A DNA stretch of 64,000 nt. Origin: Burkholderiales bacterium Ga0074133 (GTDB lineage: Bacteria > Pseudomonadota > Gammaproteobacteria > Burkholderiales > Burkholderiaceae_C). The notes under the pieces are model-generated. The model was not told the origin of the DNA, ran no database searches, and was given only the letters and a program-made list of their open reading frames with translations. The translations under genes were made by a program, and so were the position numbers. Positions 58,872-64,000 of the stretch are shown piece by piece. Location of the stretch: the NCBI GenBank assembly GCA_001464865.1, contig LNEG01000009.1, positions 1 through 64,000 on the forward strand. Direction: 5' to 3'. The first letter of the stretch is position 1, and each line of letters begins with the position of its first letter.

Positions 58872-59158
58872 GGGAGAGATTTTTGGAGAGCGTTCTTGGC
58901 GAGGGTGTTGAGCTGATCGCACAGCTCTTGGGCCGCCGTCTTGTCGGCGAACGGAGCGAACAAGCCGTCCCACCCGCGCGGGATGTAGCGACCGCGGCTG
59001 GCCACGCGCTCGGAAATCCCCCATCCGATGGTTGGCGCGCCGCGTTTTGCGAGGTCGCTCCACTCCAGAGGCTTGAAAGTGCTGCCGCCGCAATGCAGCG
59101 GCAGCTCAAAGCCTGGCGGCAGCTTGGTGGGAGCGGTCTTTTTGGTGGTGGCGGTCAT
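58868..59158 (-). CDS. Small hypothetical protein, 96 aa
   Basis: It overlaps both neighbours by 4 bases. The N-terminus is lysine/threonine-rich; the middle (RGAPTIGWGISERVASRGRY) and end (AAQELCDQLNTLAKNALQK) suggest a small globular protein. No family recognised. Confidence 0.55.
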   Translation of the reverse strand: MTATTKKTAPTKLPPGFELPLHCGGSTFKPLEWSDLAKRGAPTIGWGISERVASRGRYIPRGWDGLFAPFADKTAAQELCDQLNTLAKNALQKSLP

Positions 59159-59646
59159 GGCTGAGGTCCTTTGCGAGCGGCGGGCGCCGGCGCTGCCAGC
59201 AGTTGCTGGAGTTGAGCGCGACGATCCATGAGCAGACGACCCAGGTGGTTGTGGCCCTTGCCGCTGGACACACCCCAGAAGGTGTCGCCCCAGGTGTTGC
59301 CCTCGATCAAATCGACGTTGCCGGTGGCCAGCAGCTGGGCGGCGAGATCGGTTCCCGGGGCAAACTTCTGAGCCAGCGCTGCGCGCATGACGTCGACCTT
59401 GACCGAATCCCAGTCAGGGCGCATCGCCATGGTTCTGCCTAGGCGCTTCGCCTGGCCGGAGGTGCACAGAACGAAGACGCTGCGCTCGACCGGTGAAAAC
59501 TTGGCCGCCTGGTAGGCGTTTTCTACGGAGGGGTAGACCACGCCTTCAAACTCGACACGGCACGGCCAGAAGTTGCTCAGCCAGCGGTGCTCGCCATGGA
59601 AAGAGCTGATGGCGACGGCAGTCGGGTCATCAAAGAGGCCGTTCAT
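59155..59646 (-). CDS. NADAR-domain protein (YbiA-like, predicted N-glycosidase)
   Basis: The 163-aa protein shows the NADAR pattern: FHGEHRWLSNFWPCRVEFEG, YPSVENAYQAAKF, then DWDSVKVDVMRAALAQKF and LATGNVDLIEGNTWGDTFWG. Characterised relatives hydrolyse N-glycosidic bonds of toxic riboflavin-pathway intermediates or of ADP-ribose adducts on guanine. In this operon with an ATP-grasp ligase and TIM barrel it may act in nucleotide or NAD-linked chemistry. Coupled to both neighbours. Confidence 0.88.
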   Translation of the reverse strand: MNGLFDDPTAVAISSFHGEHRWLSNFWPCRVEFEGVVYPSVENAYQAAKFSPVERSVFVLCTSGQAKRLGRTMAMRPDWDSVKVDVMRAALAQKFAPGTDLAAQLLATGNVDLIEGNTWGDTFWGVSSGKGHNHLGRLLMDRRAQLQQLLAAPAPAARKGPQP

Positions 59647-59948
59647 GCGATCACCTCAGCCCACTCGTACACCTTCAGGCACTCGACAATGTCGCCAGCC
59701 GCATCAAAGCGGACCCACGCATCCACCGAGCCCGTTGAATTCAGCCATTCGCGCACCGGCGCCAACCAGGCGTCGTGCGAGAGGTCGCCCTCGTAGCCGA
59801 TGCACACGAATGCACCTTCTGCATAGGGCGCCACCATGACGTCCTGGATCTCAAACGCCGCCTGCGCATGGGGCATGTGGGCCGTGGAAATGACGGGAAT
59901 CGTCATCATCCAGTCGACGGCCACAGGATTTTCGGGAGCAGCAGTCAT
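59643..59948 (-). CDS. Hypothetical protein, 101 aa
   Basis: The ATG at 59948 follows the first gene of the operon by 16 bases, and the stop overlaps the NADAR start (ATGA). The product is acidic, with several tryptophans (DAWLAPVREWLNSTGSVDAW). No family recognised. Confidence 0.55.
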   Translation of the reverse strand: MTAAPENPVAVDWMMTIPVISTAHMPHAQAAFEIQDVMVAPYAEGAFVCIGYEGDLSHDAWLAPVREWLNSTGSVDAWVRFDAAGDIVECLKVYEWAEVIA

Positions 59949-59964
59949 GGTGACCTCCAGGCGT

Positions 59965-60303
59965 TTAGGCTGACATCGTCATCCGACGGTCGCGCGCCGG
60001 CATGCCCGGCACGCCAAAGACCACAGGGTCATTGGCGGCAGCCACTACCGGCAGCGCGTACACGGGCGGCAGGGCATCGGTCACTGTTGCCGAGAAGCCC
60101 AACCGGCCCAAGGCATCCTGGGTCAATGCGAGAGGGTCTTCTCCGTCAGCCATGTGCTGGGTGGAGACGTAGGCGTTGACGCAGCGCTCACCCACCGTGA
60201 CGACGGCAGGCACTCCTGAATCAAGGAGGGCGTCGAAAATCTGGTCGACCACATCACGGCTGGTGACGAAATCGGCTGGGAAATTGATGTAGAGGGTCTT
60301 CAT
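59965..60303 (-). CDS. Hypothetical protein, 112 aa; first gene of the NADAR operon
   Basis: The ATG at 60303 lies 22 bases after the -10 of a family promoter. The product is alpha/beta (LYINFPADFVTSRDVVDQIF, VPAVVTVGERCVNAYVST), with a proline/valine-rich end. No family recognised. It leads nine closely spaced leftward genes ending at 55982. Confidence 0.6.
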   Translation of the reverse strand: MKTLYINFPADFVTSRDVVDQIFDALLDSGVPAVVTVGERCVNAYVSTQHMADGEDPLALTQDALGRLGFSATVTDALPPVYALPVVAAANDPVVFGVPGMPARDRRMTMSA

Positions 60304-60324
60304 ATGCAATCCTTATCTGCATAA

Positions 60325-60353
60325 AGGATATCAAATGCACACGAGATCGACAG
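60325..60353 (-). promoter_or_regulatory. Family promoter CTGTCG-N17-TATCCT for the NADAR operon
   Basis: Read leftward: CTGTCG (60348-60353), 17 bases, TATCCT (60325-60330) in TGATATCCTTTATGCA. Confidence 0.85.
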
Positions 60354-60450
60354 CGGTTAGAAGCGCCTCTCGGCGGGCTTCCTATCATCCAATTATTGTC
60401 AGCCGATTGGTTCAACTCGACACCTATACTGGGGTGAACATGAAAGCCAA

Positions 60451-61179
60451 ATGACCAACTTCACACTGCGCGCGCTTCTTCCACTCCTTCTTCTCCTTGC
60501 GCCACTTCAGAGCAGGTCAGAAACCACTCTGTACATCGACCAGCAGATCAAGATCCTCAGCAACCTGGAGGAATGTGGGCTACCCAAAGCCGACGCTGCG
60601 AATGCCGCATCCGTTTTCACCAGAAAGAACACGATGGACGGCGCCGCAAAGCTGTACAACGAGACACTGAGTAGGCGAATGGCTCGATATTCCCCAGCTG
60701 GTGCGCCCGATTCGACCTGTGACGACCTGCTGATGTCGGCGGGCAATGCGGTCCACGCCGTGGCCTTCATCAACGCTTTTAACGCCAACAACGTGGGCCT
60801 CATCCCATACAGGCTCTATTCAAGCGACGTCAAGACCCAGGCGAATTTCCTGAATGAGGTGCTGGACCCAATGGGGGACGTCCATGCATGTGTTGCTGAC
60901 CCAGTCAGGGCGGCCGAGCTAACCGAGCCGTACTACATGCAGGCAAAAATGTATCTGGCCAGGGCCCAAGGCAAGCCCTACGCCAAGCGGGACTTCGTGG
61001 ACAGCATGTTCAAGGACTTGCACCCAGACCTGGAGAAGTCCCCATGGTCGTCCGCCTGCGCCTCAAAGCTTTTTGAGGCCGGTGCTCGTGGGTATCTGCT
61101 GACCGTCTTTATGGACGAAGACCGTTCAGAGGCCAGGTCAAAGACGTTGAAACGCTACATGTCAGGCGCAAAGCGATAG
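60451..61179 (+). CDS. Secreted hypothetical protein, 242 aa
   Basis: The ATG at 60451 opens a leucine-rich signal peptide (LRALLPLLLLLAPLQS, cleavage near SRS/ET). The mature part is helical with several cysteines (LEECGLP, STCDDLL, HACVADP, SACASKL), likely paired. A TATACT -10 lies at 60425. No family recognised. It is convergent with the YkgJ-type gene, 4 bases away. Confidence 0.65.
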   Translation: MTNFTLRALLPLLLLLAPLQSRSETTLYIDQQIKILSNLEECGLPKADAANAASVFTRKNTMDGAAKLYNETLSRRMARYSPAGAPDSTCDDLLMSAGNAVHAVAFINAFNANNVGLIPYRLYSSDVKTQANFLNEVLDPMGDVHACVADPVRAAELTEPYYMQAKMYLARAQGKPYAKRDFVDSMFKDLHPDLEKSPWSSACASKLFEAGARGYLLTVFMDEDRSEARSKTLKRYMSGAKR

Positions 61180-61183
61180 TCGG

Positions 61184-61864
61184 TCACACCTGGAACCACT
61201 GCCGAATATCCGCCCACTGGCTCTCATCGGGCTCCATGGCCACACCAGTAAACGCAAAGATCCTCGTGTCGTAGTAGGGCACCGGAATGGCCAGGCCGGG
61301 GGTCAGCCGGCAGAGCAGGTCATCCTCATCCAGGTTGAAATGGGTGCGGCAAACGGTGGGCCGCACCGCATACACGCTGCACTGGTGGTCAACCAGGAAC
61401 GGACACGGCGCCTCATACCCCTGGACGTTGACAGGCCGGTGATGCTCCGGCTCCACAATCTCCCGCCCGATCGCGCGCGCCAGGACACGGGCCTCAAGGC
61501 GAGAAATTCTGGCCTCGATGTGGCAACAGGAGTCGCACCCGGTGCGGCAGGCCGAAACCGGCGCCACAGCGGCCGCGCTGACATCGGCCGCCTTGTGCAG
61601 CCACATGACCTTCTTGGCTGACGTGCTCGCTCGAAGGGCCACGGCTAAAAGCTGCTTGACCCGTTCACCAGCAACAGGATCGGTTTTTTTGATGTTGGCT
61701 TCGGCCGTGGCTTCCACGACCAGCAGACGCGCGTTCACTTCGTCTGGGAAGCTCGGATCCGTGACGACGGGCACGCCTTCAGAGAGGTTCTTCATGACAT
61801 CGGCGACTTGCCCCTGCATGAACTCGTGTCGTGGTGACTTCATTGGATTTAGGTTTGACTTCAT
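61184..61864 (-). CDS. YkgJ-family cysteine cluster protein, 226 aa
   Basis: The cluster CRTGCDSCCHIEARIS followed by CPFLVDHQCSVYAVRPTVCR is the signature of YkgJ-type proteins, thought to bind a metal or Fe-S centre. An N-terminal 100-residue helical part is unassigned. The ATG at 61864 overlaps the methyltransferase stop (ATGA); a second start exists at 61843. Function unknown. Confidence 0.82.
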   Translation of the reverse strand: MKSNLNPMKSPRHEFMQGQVADVMKNLSEGVPVVTDPSFPDEVNARLLVVEATAEANIKKTDPVAGERVKQLLAVALRASTSAKKVMWLHKAADVSAAAVAPVSACRTGCDSCCHIEARISRLEARVLARAIGREIVEPEHHRPVNVQGYEAPCPFLVDHQCSVYAVRPTVCRTHFNLDEDDLLCRLTPGLAIPVPYYDTRIFAFTGVAMEPDESQWADIRQWFQV

Positions 61865-62751
61865 GTGCCGGTCAGAGCATACCGGCCTGGCGCCACCCGA
61901 ACAAAGTGACTGGAGCGCTGGCAGACTTGACGGATCTTTTCTTTCCAGAAGGGATTCTCCGTGGGCCGGTTCTTGGCGACATGCTCGTAGAGGGCGCCCA
62001 GGCTGGCCTCGCCGCCCAGATTCCTCAAGGCCGCTGCCACCACCTGGTGCCAGGCGCCGCGGGGATCGCGCGCGCTGGAAGCCTGCGCCACCACATCCTT
62101 GGTGAGTTCGCGCATCTCCTGGGCTTCACGGTAGAGCAGGAAGCCGTAGAGTTTGCGGTGCTGCTCTTTGACGAAGCGCGCGAACATGAGCGGCAGCTTC
62201 AGGCGGGGGAACAGGTTGCGGGGCAGCATTTGCTGGTGGATGCTGAAGTTGCGCGAGAGCAGCATCACTCGCGAGCTAGTTTGAAAAATATAACCCGGCA
62301 GGATGAGACCAACCTGACCGCCTTCAGGCAGTAACTCCGCCGAGCGCTCAATGAAGGATTGGACGATGTCCGATTGGAATGGTGGGTTGCCAACCACCAG
62401 ATCGACCTTGCCGATGAGTTCAGCGTCCATGGTGGTGAAGTCCCCCACAAGCACTTTGCGACCGGTCGATGCGGCCGCAAGCGCAGCCTGCACAGGATCG
62501 ATGTCCACACCGATCGCATCGACTTCGGGCGGGATCGCCACCAGGAAGGCACCATCGCCACAAGAAGGCTCCAGCACCCGGTGCCCCGCTCGCAGCCAGC
62601 CAAACTCCTGTTCGATGATGGCCTCAGCAGCCCAGGCGGGCGTGAACCACTGGTGCAGCTCCGGGTTCAGTGCGACCGGATCTGCGGCGCTGGCAAATTG
62701 CTCAGTGCCGTGAAGTGCTGGCACAAGGGAGTCAAAGAGGTCGTAGGACAT
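61861..62751 (-). CDS. N6-adenine-specific DNA methyltransferase, 296 aa
   Basis: AdoMet motif I is VLEPSCGDGAFLV and catalytic motif IV is VVGNPPF, the gamma-type order of N6-adenine enzymes. VDAIGVDIDPVQAALAA forms motif II. The C-terminal 90 residues may recognise DNA. No cognate nuclease is adjacent, so this is a second orphan methyltransferase. Start at ATG 62751. It is in one leftward unit with DUF262 and YkgJ-type genes. Confidence 0.85.
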   Translation of the reverse strand: MSYDLFDSLVPALHGTEQFASAADPVALNPELHQWFTPAWAAEAIIEQEFGWLRAGHRVLEPSCGDGAFLVAIPPEVDAIGVDIDPVQAALAAASTGRKVLVGDFTTMDAELIGKVDLVVGNPPFQSDIVQSFIERSAELLPEGGQVGLILPGYIFQTSSRVMLLSRNFSIHQQMLPRNLFPRLKLPLMFARFVKEQHRKLYGFLLYREAQEMRELTKDVVAQASSARDPRGAWHQVVAAALRNLGGEASLGALYEHVAKNRPTENPFWKEKIRQVCQRSSHFVRVAPGRYALTGT

Positions 62752-62759
62752 GAGGGCCT

Positions 62760-63176
62760 TCAGTCGTTTGCCGCAGCCATCGCGCGGCGGATCTTGAAAA
62801 GCTGCGACACCGGCAGGAACACCGTCATGGCTAGCGCCAGGCCTGCGCGCGCAGCGGCCCGGGCTTCCTGGGGCTCCATGTTGGCGGCATCCCCCAGGCT
62901 TTGCGCCCAGGCCTTCTCGATGCACTCGGCAATGTCGGGCGCGAGTCCTGCATGGGTCGGAGCCTCTGTATGCGGTTCGGTGTGATCCAAGACAAAGGTC
63001 ATGGCCTCGCGGCACGTATTGGCTTCAGCGATCTGAAGGTCGTCGCGGATGGCTTCGCGCTGGCCGGCGGCCATCGTGCGAAGCGCTTCTCCCTCGAGCA
63101 CACCAGTGCGGTGCCAGGAAAGAATTTCAGCGCAGCGATCGCGCAGTGGAGTCGGAGTCGAGGTGGACTGGATCAT
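62760..63176 (-). CDS. Hypothetical protein, 138 aa
   Basis: The ATG at 63176 follows the DUF262 stop by 4 bases. The product is helical and acidic (LRTMAAGQREAIRDDLQIAE, ARAAARAGLALAMTVFLPVS). No family recognised. It sits 8 bases before the methyltransferase start. Confidence 0.6.
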   Translation of the reverse strand: MIQSTSTPTPLRDRCAEILSWHRTGVLEGEALRTMAAGQREAIRDDLQIAEANTCREAMTFVLDHTEPHTEAPTHAGLAPDIAECIEKAWAQSLGDAANMEPQEARAAARAGLALAMTVFLPVSQLFKIRRAMAAAND

Positions 63177-63180
63177 GAAA

Positions 63181-63774
63181 TCAGCGTGGGCGCGCGCCGG
63201 TTGGAGCCGTGGAAGGGGGAAGGGCAGGGGTGTCGGTGAGGCGCTGGAGATCTGCCGCCGTGTGGCCCATGCCACCGAAGTTCAATCGCTCATAGAGCGT
63301 TTTCAAGCGCTGCTCATCTGGGGCGTAGCTGAGCTCGATGTACGGGAAGGTCTGGCCCAGGAAGCGACGTCGGCGCGAGATCTGGTCGATGTCGCTGTAG
63401 CGCACGCCATCGAAGATCTCCAGGTCGTCCCGGACGAAGTCGCGGATGGCGGAGAGGCGCTGCTGGCCATCGATCAGCCAACCGGACATGGGTTTTGTCC
63501 CGTTGGCATCCCAGTCAGGCGCGTGCACGACGTAGTTGCCGGTGCCCAGGCCAAGGAAGATGCCCTCAACAAAAGCGCGCTTTCGAGCAATGTCCCAGAC
63601 TTCCGGCCGCTGCCAGGGAGGCAGGACCCAAGCCAGTAGCTGGCGCTCGGCCGGGTGCGTCATCTCGATGGGCGTGCCCAGGAGGTGCTCCAGCGACTGC
63701 TCGCGAACAACCCCTCTGAGAATGCGCTCGGGCAAAACAGCGGCGCGAGGAGCCGAGTCTGCGTTCTTGTCCAC
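63181..63774 (-). CDS. DUF262-domain protein (ParB-fold), 197 aa
   Basis: GWLIDGQQRLSAIRDFV is the hallmark of DUF262, preceded by LPPWQRPEVWDIARKR and followed by LPYIE-like strand TFPYIELSYA. The full-length partner proteins (GmrSD-type) also have a C-terminal HNH domain, absent here. The GTG at 63774 is chosen because it begins 2 bases after the upstream stop. A regulatory or nuclease role is possible. Confidence 0.72.
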   Translation of the reverse strand: MDKNADSAPRAAVLPERILRGVVREQSLEHLLGTPIEMTHPAERQLLAWVLPPWQRPEVWDIARKRAFVEGIFLGLGTGNYVVHAPDWDANGTKPMSGWLIDGQQRLSAIRDFVRDDLEIFDGVRYSDIDQISRRRRFLGQTFPYIELSYAPDEQRLKTLYERLNFGGMGHTAADLQRLTDTPALPPSTAPTGARPR

Positions 63775-63776
63775 GA

Positions 63777-64000
63777 TCAAGCCTCGGCGGTGATTGCGGG
63801 GGCAACGCGGCCGCGGCGCAGGGCCAGCGCCAGGTGGCGCGCGTTGACGGCGTTGGCCTTGTAGTAGGCGGCCATTGCGGCCTTTGCTTGCGCCATGCCT
63901 CCTCACCCTTCGCGCGGAAGGTCTTGGAGAGGCCCAGCAGGATGCGCTCCAGTGCGGCGCTGGATTCGACAGAAAGGGTGGCGATCTCGGCCTGAACTTC
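63777..64000 (-). CDS. Partial upstream gene, apparently split between two frames
   Basis: From the right edge leftward, one frame reads a plausible helix (EVQAEIATLSVESSAALERI, then LLGLSKTFRAKGEEAWRKQ) and then loses protein character. A second frame takes over with MAQAKAAMAAYYKANAVNAR and HLALALRRGRVAPAITAEA before TGA at 63777-63779. The second frame could be an independent 39-aa gene (ATG at 63896, GAGGAGG just upstream) or the displaced end of the first through a frameshift. Product unknown. Confidence 0.5.

Noticed and set aside
1-64000. CRISPR array, rRNA genes, replication origin iterons
   Set aside because: No regularly spaced direct repeats, rRNA-like sequence or tandem iterons were seen on reading the window.

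Overview
The window is a gene-dense, GC-rich stretch with Shine-Dalgarno sites, many ATGA/GTGA stop-start overlaps and long runs of small hypothetical genes. A DUF3563-like protein, an IS3-family transposase end and the general codon use suggest a betaproteobacterium of the Burkholderiales, perhaps Comamonadaceae; this is inference. No ribosomal, central-metabolic, conjugation or virion genes are visible. The content (class I ribonucleotide reductase, dUTPase, HD nucleotidase, ATP-dependent DNA ligase, HNH/ERCC4 nucleases, orphan methyltransferases, toxin-antitoxin pairs, a type III restriction system) fits an accessory replicon such as a megaplasmid or a phage-plasmid-like element.

Layout. 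1-457 is the end of an IS3-family element. 0.6-3.7 kb carries a LytTR response regulator, secreted proteins and a membrane-anchored ClpP-fold (COG3904-like) protein. 4-8.1 kb holds small membrane proteins, an ART-like protein and a WGR-domain DNA ligase. 9.2-13.1 kb ends in an RNase II/R-type exonuclease carrying a C-terminal dsRNA-binding-like domain. 13.4-21.8 kb has an orphan DNA methyltransferase, two Xre-type regulators, zinc-ribbon membrane proteins and a four-gene unknown operon. 21.9-26.5 kb is a rightward train of small genes (nucleotidyltransferase, HNH nuclease, membrane proteins) ending in dut. 26.5-33.2 kb is a leftward operon of unknown proteins around a degenerate PAS/HATPase sensor. 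33.4-41.1 kb carries nrdB, an HNH protein, a secreted NucA-type nuclease, unknowns, an HD phosphohydrolase and nrdA without an ATP cone. 41.4-45.8 kb is a rightward set of envelope proteins, a metallohydrolase-like protein and a C39-like peptidase.

45.9-56 kb is a cargo/defence island: an AbiEii/AbiEi pair in toxin-first order, an autoregulated Xre protein, an antitoxin/RES toxin pair bracketed by two copies of the end of an ERCC4-nuclease gene, and a type III Mod/Res system. 56-60.3 kb is a nine-gene leftward operon with a NADAR protein, an ATP-grasp ligase and a BtpA/SgcQ-like TIM barrel. 60.4-64 kb has a secreted protein and a leftward operon with a YkgJ-type cysteine-cluster protein, an N6-adenine methyltransferase and a DUF262 protein.

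The most striking pattern is regulatory. At least ten operons or genes, on both strands and scattered from 8 to 60 kb, are preceded by nearly the same promoter: TTGTCG (or a close variant), exactly 17 bases, then TATCCT or TATCTT, always within GATATC(or T). nrdA, nrdB, the ligase, an orphan methyltransferase, the nuclease and the NADAR operon share it. It was not seen before the AbiE, RES/Xre, lone Xre or restriction modules. It therefore appears to separate backbone from acquired cargo and may mark a replicon-specific regulon. Several of these promoters lie so close to the start codon that the messages would be leaderless.
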